From: Burkholderia glumae LMG 2196 = ATCC 33617
GTDB taxonomy: Bacteria > Pseudomonadota > Gammaproteobacteria > Burkholderiales > Burkholderiaceae
Length of the DNA: 64,000 nucleotides
Direction of reading: 5' to 3'
Assembly (NCBI RefSeq): GCF_000960995.1
Contig: NZ_CP009435.1
Coordinates: 372,001-436,000 of the forward strand
In this document: piece after piece, positions 34,333-43,441 of the stretch
Numbering within the stretch: the stretch's first letter is position 1
How the letters are laid out: each line of letters begins with the position of its first letter
Notes under the pieces: generated by a model
Database searches by the model: none
What the model saw: the letters and a program-made list of their open reading frames with translations, nothing else
Told to the model about the DNA's origin: nothing
Position numbers and translations under genes: made by a program

Positions 34333-34482
34333 TCGTCCGGGCCGGCACCGCCTTACCGGTCCGCCCCGGGTTCGTCCGCGACCTTCCGAGTTTCGTTTTG
34401 CAACACGGCCCGCCGCCTCGCCGCGGCAGCGCCGGAACCATGACTTGGCTGTATTCATTTCAACGGGCAACGGAGAATCCAA

Positions 34483-35703
34483 ATGTTCTGGGAAAAGAAG
34501 CTGTCACAGTGGGCGGACGAAGTGCGGAAAAAGGCGAATCTGCCGGCGCGCCTCGTGCTCTGGAATGGGGAACAGCATGATTTCGGCACCTTCAGCGCGC
34601 CGGCCGTCACGCTGAAGGTCAACAGCGCCTCGGCGCTGCCGCTGCTGCTCGAGCCGAGCCTCGACAACCTCGGCGAGGCCTACGTGAAGGGCAAGATCGA
34701 CATCGACGGGCGGCTGCCCGACATCATCGACATCGGCTATTCGCTCGCGCGCAACACCGTCACGAACGCGAGCAAGCTGGCCCGCGTGACGCGCTACTTC
34801 AGCCACACCAAGAGTTCCGACAAGAAGTCGATCCAGTATCACTACGACGTCTCGAACGCGTTCTACAAGCTGTGGCTCGACGAGAACATGGTCTATTCCT
34901 GCGCCTACTTCGAGAACGGCGACGAGGATCTGGCCACCGCGCAGCTCAAGAAGATCGACCACATCCTGACCAAGATCCAGCTGCAGCCGGGCCAGCGCCT
35001 GCTCGACATCGGCTGCGGCTGGGGCGCGCTGGTGCTGCGCGCCGCACAGAAGTTCGGCGCGCACTGCGTGGGCGTCACGCTCTCGCAGAACCAGTTCGAC
35101 CTCGCCACCGAGCGCGTCAGGCAAGCCGGCCTCGAGAACCAGATCGAGATCCGCCTGCAGGACTACCGCGACGTGGACGGCCAGTTCGACCGCATCACCA
35201 GCGTCGGCATGTTCGAGCACGTCGGCCGCAAGAACCTGCCGGCCTACTTCACCAAGGTACGCGAACTGCTGGCCGACGACGGCGTCGCGATGAACCACGG
35301 CATCACGTCGACCGACGCCGACAGCGGCGAAACCTCGCTCGGCGGCGGCGAGTTCATCGACCGCTACGTGTTCCCGGAAGGCGAGCTGCCGCACATCAGC
35401 CTCGCGCTCGAATCGGCGCAGCGCGGCGGCCTGGAAGTGGTTGACGTCGAAAGCCTGCGCCGGCACTATGCGCGCACGCTCGCGATCTGGACCGACAACT
35501 TCGAGGCGAAGGCCGAGGCGGCGAGACAGCTCGTCGACGACGAGAAGTTCCGGATCTGGCGCGTCTATCTCGCCGGCTGTGCCTATGCGTTCGAGAACGA
35601 CGACGTGTCGATCTATCAGCTCGTCTGCCGCAAGGCCGGCCGCAGCGCGACAACGCTGCCGTGGTCGCGACGCTACATGTACGAAAACCCGCTGCCGCGC
35701 TGA
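34483..35703 (+). CDS. cfa: Cyclopropane-fatty-acyl-phospholipid synthase
   Basis: Transfers a methylene from S-adenosylmethionine to cis double bonds of membrane phospholipids. 406 residues, standard length. An N-terminal lipid-binding domain is followed by the SAM site LDIGCGWGALVLRAAQKFGAHCVGVTLS. SIQYHYDVSNAFYKLWLDENMVYSCAY and the bicarbonate-site region GMFEHVGRKNLPAYF are present. The gene is likely induced in stationary phase, as elsewhere, but no sigma-S promoter could be identified confidently in the 150-bp upstream gap. Confidence 0.96.
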   Translation: MFWEKKLSQWADEVRKKANLPARLVLWNGEQHDFGTFSAPAVTLKVNSASALPLLLEPSLDNLGEAYVKGKIDIDGRLPDIIDIGYSLARNTVTNASKLARVTRYFSHTKSSDKKSIQYHYDVSNAFYKLWLDENMVYSCAYFENGDEDLATAQLKKIDHILTKIQLQPGQRLLDIGCGWGALVLRAAQKFGAHCVGVTLSQNQFDLATERVRQAGLENQIEIRLQDYRDVDGQFDRITSVGMFEHVGRKNLPAYFTKVRELLADDGVAMNHGITSTDADSGETSLGGGEFIDRYVFPEGELPHISLALESAQRGGLEVVDVESLRRHYARTLAIWTDNFEAKAEAARQLVDDEKFRIWRVYLAGCAYAFENDDVSIYQLVCRKAGRSATTLPWSRRYMYENPLPR

Positions 35704-35733
35704 CGGCGGCGCCCGACGACGCAATGAGCAGGC

Positions 35734-37080
35734 ATGGCTGACGGCAGCACGCAGCGCGACGCCGCGCGCACCATCAAGCACGACCGGGCGGCGCACGAGG
35801 CCGAACAGTTCGACCTGTTCGGCGCGCCGCCGCCCGGGCCCGTGGCCGAGCCCGCCGCCGACGGCGGGCCGCCCGCCCCGGTCGCTCGCGGCCATGCCGG
35901 TCATGCGGACGCCGCGCCTTGCGCCGCGGCCGGTTCGTCCACGCCCGGCGCCGCCTCGCGCCATACCGCGCCCGTCGGCAACGACACGGCGGCGCCCGCC
36001 TCGCTTTGGGGCGACGAGGCACTGCCCCCCCAGTCCATGGCCGCCGATACCGCCGCCGGCCCTGCCGCGGCGCCGCGCCGTTCGCGCAAGCGCGCCGTGG
36101 CGCGCGCCGCGATCAGCGACGAGCTTGCCGCGATCGCGGCCGCGCTGCCGCCGAACCTGCGGCTCGGAACCTCGACTTGGTCGTTTCCGGGCTGGAACGG
36201 CATCGTCTATGGCGACGACTATTCGGCGCAGAAGCTTTCACGCGACGGGCTCGATGCCTACGGCGCGCATCCGCTGCTCAGGAGCGTCAGCATCGACCGC
36301 TCGTTCTACGCGCCGCTGCCGATGGCCGACTATCTGCGCTATGCGCAGCAGGTACCCGACGATTTCCGCTTCGTCGTGAAGGCGCCGGCCTCGGTCACCG
36401 ATGCCGTCGTGCGCGGCCCGCGCGGCGAGCCGGCCGGCCCGAATCCGGCGTTCCTCGACGCGCGCATCGCCACCGACGATTTCGTGCGCCCCTGTCTCGA
36501 CGGGCTCGGCCGCAAGGCCGGCGCGCTGGTGTTCCAGTTCTCGCCGCTGCCCGACGCTCTGCTGGCCGACCCGGCCGCGCTGATCGAGCGGCTCGCGGCA
36601 TTCTTCGCGGCGCTGCCGCCGCTGCCGGATGGAGGCGGCGAGGCCGACGGCCCACGCTACGCGATCGAGATCCGCGACGCGAGCCTGCTCACGCCGCGCT
36701 TCATCCGCACGCTCGCCGCGGCCGGCGTGCGCTACTGCGTCGGCCTGCACGCGCGGATGCCGGACCCGCTGCGGCAGGCGGCGGCGCTCGCGCTGCTCGA
36801 CGGCGACGCGCCGGGCCCGCTGGTGGTGCGCTGGAGCCTGCACGGCGGCTTCAAGTACGAACAGGCGAAGGCGAAATACGATCCGTTCGACCGGCTCGTC
36901 GACGAGGACCCGCACACGCGCCACGCGCTCGCCGATCTGGCCGCGCGCTACGTGCTGGCCGGACAGCCGGTGCTCATCACCATCAACAACAAGGCGGAAG
37001 GCTCGGCGCCGCTGTCATGCATCGAGCTGGCCAAGGCGATCGGCGCGGCGCTCGAGCGGCTGCGCGCCGATCCGGCCTGA
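35734..37080 (+). CDS. DUF72 (YecE) family protein with long disordered N-terminus
   Basis: 448 residues; the DUF72 TIM-barrel-like domain covers about 145-445. LRLGTSTWSFPGWNGIVYGDDYSAQKL, SIDRSFYAPLPMADYLRYA, FRFVVKAPASVTDAVV and VLITINNKAEGSAPLSCIELAKAI are family signatures. No activity is established for DUF72. The first about 140 residues are Ala/Pro-rich and disordered, but contain EQFDLFGAP (residues 24-32), which resembles the bacterial sliding-clamp-binding motif QL(S/D)LF. It lies 30 bp after cfa on the same strand, so co-transcription is likely. Confidence 0.85.
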   Translation: MADGSTQRDAARTIKHDRAAHEAEQFDLFGAPPPGPVAEPAADGGPPAPVARGHAGHADAAPCAAAGSSTPGAASRHTAPVGNDTAAPASLWGDEALPPQSMAADTAAGPAAAPRRSRKRAVARAAISDELAAIAAALPPNLRLGTSTWSFPGWNGIVYGDDYSAQKLSRDGLDAYGAHPLLRSVSIDRSFYAPLPMADYLRYAQQVPDDFRFVVKAPASVTDAVVRGPRGEPAGPNPAFLDARIATDDFVRPCLDGLGRKAGALVFQFSPLPDALLADPAALIERLAAFFAALPPLPDGGGEADGPRYAIEIRDASLLTPRFIRTLAAAGVRYCVGLHARMPDPLRQAAALALLDGDAPGPLVVRWSLHGGFKYEQAKAKYDPFDRLVDEDPHTRHALADLAARYVLAGQPVLITINNKAEGSAPLSCIELAKAIGAALERLRADPA

Positions 37081-37133
37081 GCGGACACCTTGGGCGCCGC
37101 CGCCCTGCGGCGAACCCGACGACAAAATGACAA

Positions 37134-37159
37134 GCGGCGGCACGTTCCTGTGCCGCCGC
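37134..37159. terminator. Hairpin between convergent DUF72 gene and msrA
   Basis: Perfect 10-bp GC stem (37134-37143 with 37150-37159), 6-nt loop. There is no T-run, so rho-independent strength is uncertain. Confidence 0.6.
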
Positions 37160-37190
37160 CGGTTACTGCGCCGCGTGCCGCCCCGCCCGC

Positions 37191-37745
37191 TCAGCCGCGG
37201 TTCGATTTCAGGCGATGCGCGAACTTCTGGCGGAATTTCGCGATCTTCGGCCCGATCACGGCCGCGCAATAGCCCTGCTGCGGATTGCGCGCGAAGTAGT
37301 CGCGATGGTATTCCTCGGCCGGCCAGAAGTTGCCGTCGAGTTTCTCGACGCGCGTGACGATCGGCGCGTCGAACACCTTGTCGCGCTCGAGCGCATCGAT
37401 CACCTCTTGCGCGATCGCGCGCTGCTCCTCGTTTTCGGCAAACACCACCGAACGGTATTGCGTGCCGACGTCGGCGCCCTGCCGGTTCAGCTGGGTCGGA
37501 TCGTGGGTGGCGAAGAAGATCTCGAGAATGTCGCGATAGCCGACGCGCGCCGGATCGAACGTGATCTTCACGACTTCCGCGTGGCCCGTGTCACCTTCGC
37601 AGACCGCGGCATAGGTCGGGTTGGGGACGCTGCCGCCGGCATAGCCCGACTCGACCGAGTGCACGCCGACGACGTCGAGGAACACCGCTTCGGTGCACCA
37701 GAAACATCCGCCGCCGAGCACGGCCGTCGAAACCTGATTTTCCAT
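37191..37745 (-). CDS. msrA: Peptide methionine sulfoxide reductase A
   Basis: Repairs S-methionine sulfoxide in proteins. 184 residues. The catalytic motif GGGCFWCTEAVF is at residues 11-22. The downstream EGDTGHAEVVKITFDP and FWPAEEYHRDYF segments are typical, and a recycling-type cysteine follows in NPQQGYCAAVI. ATG 37745 starts MENQVSTAVLGGGCFW, matching homologues. It is monocistronic and convergent with DUF72. Confidence 0.97.
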   Translation of the reverse strand: MENQVSTAVLGGGCFWCTEAVFLDVVGVHSVESGYAGGSVPNPTYAAVCEGDTGHAEVVKITFDPARVGYRDILEIFFATHDPTQLNRQGADVGTQYRSVVFAENEEQRAIAQEVIDALERDKVFDAPIVTRVEKLDGNFWPAEEYHRDYFARNPQQGYCAAVIGPKIAKFRQKFAHRLKSNRG

Positions 37746-38176
37746 GTCATGTCCTCTCGATAAAGCAGTGGGGCCGGGCGCATCGCCGTGGCCCGGGCGG
37801 CCGCCTTCGCGACGCGCCGCTCCGGGGCAAGCGCCGCGACCGCCTCGCTGCGGCAAGTTTAGCCCAGTTGCCGTGGCCGGGCGTCCGGCCCACGTCGCCG
37901 ATCCGGTGCTTTTCCCCAGGCCCCGCGGCTGGCACGGCAAGCGCAAGCTCGACGGCGCCGCCGGGTCAGGTGCACCGGAATCCGGTCCTTCGCGCTCCCG
38001 CCACGCGCGAGCGCCCGGCGGCGCGTTGCGCCGGCCCCAGTGACGAACGAGCCGGCCCGAGATCGATTCCGCTAGAATCGGAGCACCTATTCCGAGTGCC
38101 CGATGACTTCTCTTTTCGTGATTTCTCGCTTCCCGGCCCCGGCACGTGCCGCCGCGGCGACGCAGGCGGTGCCGCA
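37746..38176. other. 431-bp gene-free divergent region between msrA and the flavin reductase
   Basis: GC-rich sequence with no gene, repeat or clear promoter. In-frame upstream extensions of the flavin reductase here are low-complexity and not believed. Confidence 0.4.
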
Positions 38177-38689
38177 ATGACGATGCACGCCGCGCCCCCC
38201 GATTTCGATACCGCCGCGTTCCGCCAGGCGCTCGGCCAGTTCGCCACCGGCGTCACCGTGATCACGACGCGCGCGCCGTCGGGCGCGCTGGTCGGCATCA
38301 CCGCCAGTTCGTTCAATTCGGTATCGCTCGACCCGCCGCTCGTGCTGTGGAGCCTCGCCACGCGCTCGGCCTCGCTGCCGGTGTTCCGCGGCAACAGTCA
38401 TTACGTGATCAACGTGCTGGCCGCCTCGCAGCTCGATCTGTGCAAGCGCTTCGCGACCCTCAAGGGCGACCGCTTCGAGGGGGTGTCGCACGCGGCGGGG
38501 CAGTCGGGGATGCCGGTGCTCGACGACGCGCTGGCCTGGTTCGAGTGCCACAACCGCAGCCGCTACGAGGAAGGCGACCACGTGATCTTCGTGGGCGAGG
38601 TCGAGCGCTGCGGCCGGCATGCCGGCCCCGGTTCGGCCGCGCCGCTCGTGTTCCACGGCGGCACGTTCCACGGTATCAGTCCGCTCTGA
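38177..38689 (+). CDS. Flavin reductase family protein (split-barrel FMN-binding)
   Basis: 170 residues. Reduces free FMN or FAD with NAD(P)H, usually for a two-component monooxygenase. FRQALGQFATGVTVITTRAP, GITASSFNSVSLDPPLVLWSL and the HVIFVGEVE segment are signatures of the HpaC/RutF-type split barrel. No partner oxygenase is next to it. Its 3' end overlaps the 3' end of the convergent kynR by 14 bp (38676-38689). A connection with the kyn genes is not evident beyond proximity. Confidence 0.9.
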   Translation: MTMHAAPPDFDTAAFRQALGQFATGVTVITTRAPSGALVGITASSFNSVSLDPPLVLWSLATRSASLPVFRGNSHYVINVLAASQLDLCKRFATLKGDRFEGVSHAAGQSGMPVLDDALAWFECHNRSRYEEGDHVIFVGEVERCGRHAGPGSAAPLVFHGGTFHGISPL

Positions 38690-39176
38690 CGGAGCCGGTG
38701 CGCGCCAGCGACACGGGCGCGCCCGACTCGTCCTTCAGCGTCTGCAGCACGATGTTCGAACGGATGTCCATCACGCCCGGCGCCTTGTAGAGCTGGTTCA
38801 GCACGAAATCCGAGTAGTGCTTCAGATTGTGCGCGAGCACCCGCAGCAGGTAGTGCGTCTCGCCCGTCACGACGAACGCCGACACCACCTCCGGCCAGGC
38901 CTTCAGCGCCTCGGCGAAGCGCTCGTGCCACTGCTCCTGGTCATTGCGCATCGATACCTGGACGAAGGCCTCGAGTTCGAAACCGAGCTTCTCGCGGCTC
39001 AGACAGGCGCGATAGCACTCGATCACGCCCTGCTCCTCGAGCAGGCGCATGCGCCTCAAGCAGGCCGACGGCGACAGCGAAATACGTTCGGCCAGATCGA
39101 GGTTGCTGATCCGGCCCTCTTGCTGCAATACGGCGAGAATACGGCAATCGGTAGCATCCAGCGAGATTGCGTGCAT
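38676..39176 (-). CDS. kynR: Lrp/AsnC-family regulator KynR
   Basis: 166 residues. AsnC-type HTH (LDATDCRILAVLQQEGRISNLDLAERISLSPSACLRRMRLLEEQG, about 7-50) and a RAM ligand-binding domain (about 65-150). It is divergent from kynB-kynU-kynA with 131 bp between starts, the same layout as kynR in Pseudomonas aeruginosa. There it activates the kyn operon in response to kynurenine. The intergenic region is AT-rich (39195-39275), as expected for an Lrp-type target. The binding site itself is not defined here. Confidence 0.92.
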   Translation of the reverse strand: MHAISLDATDCRILAVLQQEGRISNLDLAERISLSPSACLRRMRLLEEQGVIECYRACLSREKLGFELEAFVQVSMRNDQEQWHERFAEALKAWPEVVSAFVVTGETHYLLRVLAHNLKHYSDFVLNQLYKAPGVMDIRSNIVLQTLKDESGAPVSLARTGSVRAD

Positions 39177-39307
39177 TTCTGATCCCCGTTTTACCTATCG
39201 TTCAAATTATCTGCGATATTTGCCGAATGTCCATGTTTATTTCGCAAGCACCTTTCGGCGACGTTTGCTTATGATCGTGTGCATCGATACCCCGAAAACA
39301 CACGCAG
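39177..39307. promoter_or_regulatory. kynR/kynB divergent promoter region
   Basis: AT-rich 131-bp interval with a TATGAT -10-like hexamer for kynB at 39270-39275. It is the likely KynR control region; no perfect dyad was found. Confidence 0.5.
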
Positions 39308-39952
39308 ATGGCTACGCTTTGGGACATCTCCCCCGACATTTTCGCCGATACGCCGGTCTGGCCGGGTGACACGCGTGTGTCGGTCGATCGCGTCTGGCGC
39401 ATCGAGGCCGGCTCGCCCGTCAACGTCGCCCGGCTGACGCTCTCGCCGCATACCGGCGCACATGCCGACGCGCCGCTGCACTACGACGCGCATGGCGCGC
39501 CGATCGGTGCCGTGCCGCTGGACACCTACCTCGGCGCGTGCCGCGTGATCCACTGCCTGGGCGCCGCGCCGCTGGTGCGGCCCGAGCAGTTGGCCGCCTC
39601 GCTCGCCGGCGCGCCGCCGCGCGTGCTGCTGCGCACCTACGCGCGCGCCCCGCGCGAGACCTGGGACAGCGCATTCTGCGCCGTCGCGCCCGAAACCATC
39701 GACCTGCTCGCCGCGCACGGCGTGCGGCTGGTGGGCATCGACACGCCGTCGCTCGACCCGCAGGAATCGAAGACCATGGACGCGCACCGGCGCGTCGGCG
39801 CGCATGCGATGGCGATCCTCGAAGGGCTGGTGCTCGACGAGGTCGCGGCGGGCGACTACGAGCTGATCGCGCTGCCGCTGAAGTTTACGACGCTCGACGC
39901 AAGCCCGGTGCGCGCGGTGCTGCGCGCGCTGCCGGCACCGGCCGCGCCGTAG
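39308..39952 (+). CDS. kynB: Kynurenine formamidase
   Basis: Hydrolyses N-formylkynurenine to kynurenine and formate, the second step of tryptophan degradation. 214 residues, cyclase family with a metal site: SPHTGAHADAPLHYDAHG holds the HxGxHxDxP motif. The segment VRLVGIDTPSLDPQESKTMDAHRRV is diagnostic for KynB. It is first in the kynB-kynU-kynA operon (gaps 117 and 66 bp). Confidence 0.96.
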   Translation: MATLWDISPDIFADTPVWPGDTRVSVDRVWRIEAGSPVNVARLTLSPHTGAHADAPLHYDAHGAPIGAVPLDTYLGACRVIHCLGAAPLVRPEQLAASLAGAPPRVLLRTYARAPRETWDSAFCAVAPETIDLLAAHGVRLVGIDTPSLDPQESKTMDAHRRVGAHAMAILEGLVLDEVAAGDYELIALPLKFTTLDASPVRAVLRALPAPAAP

Positions 39953-40069
39953 GCGGCGGGCCGCGGCGGCGGCTCGGGCCGCAGATCGCCCCCGCTCCCG
40001 GTCATCCGCCTGCCGGCCGCGGCCGCCGGCCTGAATCAGGATTGGTTCTTTCCTCACCCGGATTTCGCC

Positions 40070-41320
40070 ATGAACTCACGTGAAGACGCACTCGCGCTCG
40101 ATCGCGACGACCCCCTCGCCGCCCTGCGCGGCCGCTTCCTGCTGCCCGACGACACGATCTACCTCGACGGCAACTCGCTCGGCGCGCGGCCGGCCGCTGC
40201 AGCCGCGCGCGCGCAGGCCGTGATCGCCGACGAATGGGGCCGCGACCTGATCCGCAGCTGGAACACCGCGGGCTGGTTCGCACTGCCGCGCCGCCTCGGC
40301 GACCGCCTCGCCCCGCTGATCGGCGCGGCGAGCGGCGAGGTGACGATCACCGACACGATCTCGGTGAACCTGTTCAAGCTGCTCTCGGCGATGCTGCGCG
40401 AGCAGGCCAAGCGCGCGCCCGAACGCCGCGTGATCGTCTCCGAGCGCTCGAACTTCCCGACCGATCTCTACATCGCGCAGGGCCTCATCGCCCAGCTCGA
40501 TCGCGGCTACACGCTGCGCCTCGTCGACGATCCGGCCGAACTCGAAGCGGCGATCGACGCGCAGACGGCCGTGGCCATGATCACGCACGTGAACTACCGC
40601 ACCGGCTACCTGCACGACATGCCGGCCGTCACGCGCCACGCGCAGCAGGCCGGCGCGCTGATGCTGTGGGATCTCGCGCATTCGGCCGGCGCGGTGCCGG
40701 TCGACCTGAACGGCGCCGGCGCGGACGGCGCGGTCGGCTGCACCTACAAGTACCTGAACGGCGGCCCCGGCTCGCCGGCCTTCGTCTGGGTGCCGCAGCG
40801 CCACCTCGCGCAGTTCGAGCAGCCGCTCTCGGGATGGTGGGGCCACCGCGCGCCGTTCGCGATGGAGCCCGGCTTCGCGCCCGACGCCGGCATCGCGCGC
40901 TTCCAGTGCGGCACTCAGCCGATCGTCTCGATGGCGATGGTGGAGTGCGGGCTCGACATCTTCCACGAGACCGACATGCAAACGATCCGCCGCAAGTCGC
41001 TCGCGCTCTCCGATGCCTTCATCGCGCTCGTCGAGCGCCGCTGCGCCGGGCTCGACCTGACGCTCGTCACGCCGCGCGAGCATGCGCGACGCGGCTCGCA
41101 GGTCAGCTTCGAGCACCCGCACGGCTACGAGGTGATGCGCGCGCTGATCGCGCGCGGCGTGATCGGCGACTACCGCGAGCCGCGCATCCTGCGCTTCGGC
41201 TTCACGCCGCTCTACACGCGCTACGCGGATGTCTGGGACGCCGTGGAGGTGCTGCGCGAGATCCTCGAGACCCGGGCCTGGCAGGCGCCCGAATTCGCCG
41301 CGCGAACCGCCGTGACCTGA
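40070..41320 (+). CDS. kynU: Kynureninase
   Basis: PLP enzyme that splits kynurenine into anthranilate and alanine. 416 residues. The PLP lysine is in GCTYKYLNGGPGSPAF. The substrate and cofactor contacts YLDGNSLGARP, SERSNFPTDLYI and MLWDLAHSAGAVPVDL are typical. Anthranilate may feed catabolism or quinolone/siderophore-type synthesis; the window does not show which. It is the middle gene of the operon. Confidence 0.97.
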   Translation: MNSREDALALDRDDPLAALRGRFLLPDDTIYLDGNSLGARPAAAAARAQAVIADEWGRDLIRSWNTAGWFALPRRLGDRLAPLIGAASGEVTITDTISVNLFKLLSAMLREQAKRAPERRVIVSERSNFPTDLYIAQGLIAQLDRGYTLRLVDDPAELEAAIDAQTAVAMITHVNYRTGYLHDMPAVTRHAQQAGALMLWDLAHSAGAVPVDLNGAGADGAVGCTYKYLNGGPGSPAFVWVPQRHLAQFEQPLSGWWGHRAPFAMEPGFAPDAGIARFQCGTQPIVSMAMVECGLDIFHETDMQTIRRKSLALSDAFIALVERRCAGLDLTLVTPREHARRGSQVSFEHPHGYEVMRALIARGVIGDYREPRILRFGFTPLYTRYADVWDAVEVLREILETRAWQAPEFAARTAVT

Positions 41321-41386
41321 GCCGCGGCGCCGCATCGCCCGCCGAGCCGACCCGTTGCAACGAAACCAGCCGGAGAGTCCCCCATC

Positions 41387-42292
41387 ATGAGTTCCCATCA
41401 ACCGCAAGCGGGCGCGCCCGACGCCGCGCGCTGCCCGTTCTCGGGCGCCCCGGCCGCCGCACCGGACGGCCCCGAGGGCTGGCACGACGCGCAGCTCGAC
41501 TTCTCGAAGTCGATGAGCTACGGCGATTACCTCTCGCTCGGCCCGATCCTCACGGCCCAGCATCCGCTCTCGCCCGATCACAACGAGATGCTGTTCATCA
41601 TCCAGCATCAGACCAGCGAACTCTGGATGAAGCTCGCGCTCTACGAGCTGCGCGCCGCGCTCGCCTCGATCGGCAGCGACGCGCTGCCGCCCGCCTTCAA
41701 GATGCTCGCGCGCGTCTCGCGCATCCTCGAGCAGCTGGTGCAGGCCTGGAACGTGCTGGCCACCATGACGCCGTCCGAGTACTCGGCGATGCGGCCCTAC
41801 CTGGGCGCGTCGTCGGGCTTCCAGTCGTACCAGTACCGGCAGCTCGAGTTCCTGCTCGGCAACAAGAACGCGCAGATGCTCAAGCCGCACGCGCACCGGC
41901 CCGAGATCCTGGCCGAAGTGGAGGCCACGCTCGACGCGCCGTCGCTGTACGACGAGGTGGTGCGCCTGCTCGCGCGGCGCGGCTTCCCGATCGCGGCCGA
42001 GCGGCTCGCGCGCGACTGGCGCGCGCCGACCACGCACGACGTGTCGGTCGAGGCGGCCTGGCTCGCCGTCTACCGAGAGCCGTCGGCGCACTGGGATCTG
42101 TACGAGATGGCCGAGGAACTGGTCGATCTCGAGGATGCGTTTCGCCAGTGGCGCTTCCGCCACGTCACGACGGTCGAGCGCATCATCGGCTTCAAGCAGG
42201 GCACGGGCGGCACCAACGGCGCGCCCTACCTGCGCAAGATGCTCGACGTGGTGCTGTTTCCGGAACTCTGGCACGTGCGCACGACGCTGTGA
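41387..42292 (+). CDS. kynA: Tryptophan 2,3-dioxygenase
   Basis: Heme enzyme that opens the indole ring of tryptophan to N-formylkynurenine, first step of the pathway. 301 residues. The heme and substrate segments MLFIIQHQTSELWMKLALYEL, SSGFQSYQYRQLEFLLG and FKQGTGGTNGAPYLRKML are complete. The first about 30 residues (rich in Ala/Pro with CPFSG) are a disordered extension. It is last in the kyn operon, with a hairpin right after the stop. Confidence 0.97.
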   Translation: MSSHQPQAGAPDAARCPFSGAPAAAPDGPEGWHDAQLDFSKSMSYGDYLSLGPILTAQHPLSPDHNEMLFIIQHQTSELWMKLALYELRAALASIGSDALPPAFKMLARVSRILEQLVQAWNVLATMTPSEYSAMRPYLGASSGFQSYQYRQLEFLLGNKNAQMLKPHAHRPEILAEVEATLDAPSLYDEVVRLLARRGFPIAAERLARDWRAPTTHDVSVEAAWLAVYREPSAHWDLYEMAEELVDLEDAFRQWRFRHVTTVERIIGFKQGTGGTNGAPYLRKMLDVVLFPELWHVRTTL

Positions 42293-42297
42293 GTGAC

Positions 42298-42325
42298 AGC
42301 CGCGGCCCACGCGCCGGCCGCGGCT
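42298..42325 (+). terminator. Terminator of the kyn operon
   Basis: Perfect 10-bp stem (42298-42307 with 42316-42325), 8-nt loop, followed by a pyrimidine-rich stretch with several T residues, 6 bp past the kynA stop. Confidence 0.65.
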
Positions 42326-42376
42326 CGCTTTCCCTCTGCTTTCCTTGCCGCGCCGGCACGTCTCGCGCGGCGCGGC

Positions 42377-43198
42377 TCAGCGCCGCCGTGCCGCCGGCCC
42401 GCCGGGCGCCGCGCCCGGTTGCGCGCGCCACGGCCGCAGATGGCCGCGCAGCAGCGCCAGCGCGAGGCCGGCGGCCGCCATCGCCGCGGCCAGCATGCCC
42501 CAGTATCCGGCGGCACCGCCCGAGGTGATCACGAACGCGCCCGCGAACGCGCCGAGGATGGCGCCGAGGCGCCCGAACAGCAGCGCGCCGGCGGCGCCGG
42601 TGGCGCGCACCGGCGTCGGATACAGGCCGGCGCACGGTGCATACAGGCTCGCCTGCACCGCATTGACGAACAGGCCGTGCAGGCCGAGCCCGAACAGCAG
42701 CCAGCCGCGCTGGCCGGCTGCGGCTGCGTCGATGCCGAGCAGCCAGGCCGCGCTCGCCGCGCCGCCTAGGCTGCAGGACAGCAGCGGCCAGCGCGAGCCG
42801 AAGCGCGCGATCGCCACCGCGCAGCCGAGCGCGCCGAACACGAACACGCTCGCGATCACCGCGCGGCGGCGGCCGGAGCGGTCGGCGAGCAGGCCCGCGC
42901 CGGCGCTGCCGATGCCCATCCCGACGAGGCCGGCCGCCACGGCCGGTGCGAACGCGGCGCGCGTGAGATGCCACTCGCGGATCAGGGCGGGAATCGCGAA
43001 GCCGATCAACTGGCCGTCGAAGCCGTCGAGCACGATCGACAGCGCCGCGAGCAGCACCGCGAGCGCCTGCCTCGGCGTGAACGGCCCATGGTCGAGCGCC
43101 GCGCCGACATCGAAGCGGGCCGGCCTGGCCGCGCCCGCTGCGAACCGGGCGGCGGGCGATCGGCAGCGGGCCGCGCGGCGCGGCGCGAATCGGTTCAT
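42377..43198 (-). CDS. Major-facilitator (AAHS-type) transporter lacking its central helices
   Basis: 273 residues where the aromatic-acid:H+ symporter family has about 440-460. Helices 1-3 are present: LAVLLAALSIVLDGFDGQLIGF, then GLLADRSGRRRAVIASVFVFG with motif A. The final helices follow directly: LFVNAVQASLYAPCAGLYP, PVRATGAAGALLFGRLGAILG. Helices about 4-7 and the central loop are missing, an in-frame loss of roughly 150-170 residues. The protein is probably non-functional, although the frame is intact. The gene may once have imported an aromatic acid, which would suit the neighbouring kyn operon. The N-terminus is arginine-rich low-complexity. Confidence 0.75.
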   Translation of the reverse strand: MNRFAPRRAARCRSPAARFAAGAARPARFDVGAALDHGPFTPRQALAVLLAALSIVLDGFDGQLIGFAIPALIREWHLTRAAFAPAVAAGLVGMGIGSAGAGLLADRSGRRRAVIASVFVFGALGCAVAIARFGSRWPLLSCSLGGAASAAWLLGIDAAAAGQRGWLLFGLGLHGLFVNAVQASLYAPCAGLYPTPVRATGAAGALLFGRLGAILGAFAGAFVITSGGAAGYWGMLAAAMAAAGLALALLRGHLRPWRAQPGAAPGGPAARRR

Positions 43199-43400
43199 GT
43201 CGGTCTCTCCTCGGGATGCCGCGTTCCGCGCGCCGAATCATGGCAGGCGGCCTGCCGCGATGCGCGGCGCGCGCGCCCGGCGGCGCCGCGGCCGCGAACG
43301 AGCCCGCGCATCATAGGCCGATTCGATGCCCCGGGGCGGGCAGACGCCCAGCGGACGGGCGGAGCGCCGCAGTGCAGCATCGAAATCCCGTGCGGCCGCC

Positions 43401-43429
43401 TTGACTTTCGCGGAGCCGAATACGATCAT
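43401..43429 (+). promoter_or_regulatory. Candidate dalD promoter
   Basis: TTGACT, 17-bp spacer, GATCAT (-10-like). The -10 lies inside the upstream operator-like dyad, so a bound regulator would block it. Confidence 0.45.
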
Positions 43430-43436
43430 TCGCCCA
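43423..43436. promoter_or_regulatory. Operator-like dyad D1 upstream of dalD
   Basis: CGATCATTCGCCCA; its reverse complement TGGGCGAATGATCG matches the site upstream of smoS at 12 of 14 positions. Its centre is 19 bp from the second dalD site. Confidence 0.65.
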
Positions 43437-43441
43437 CCAAT

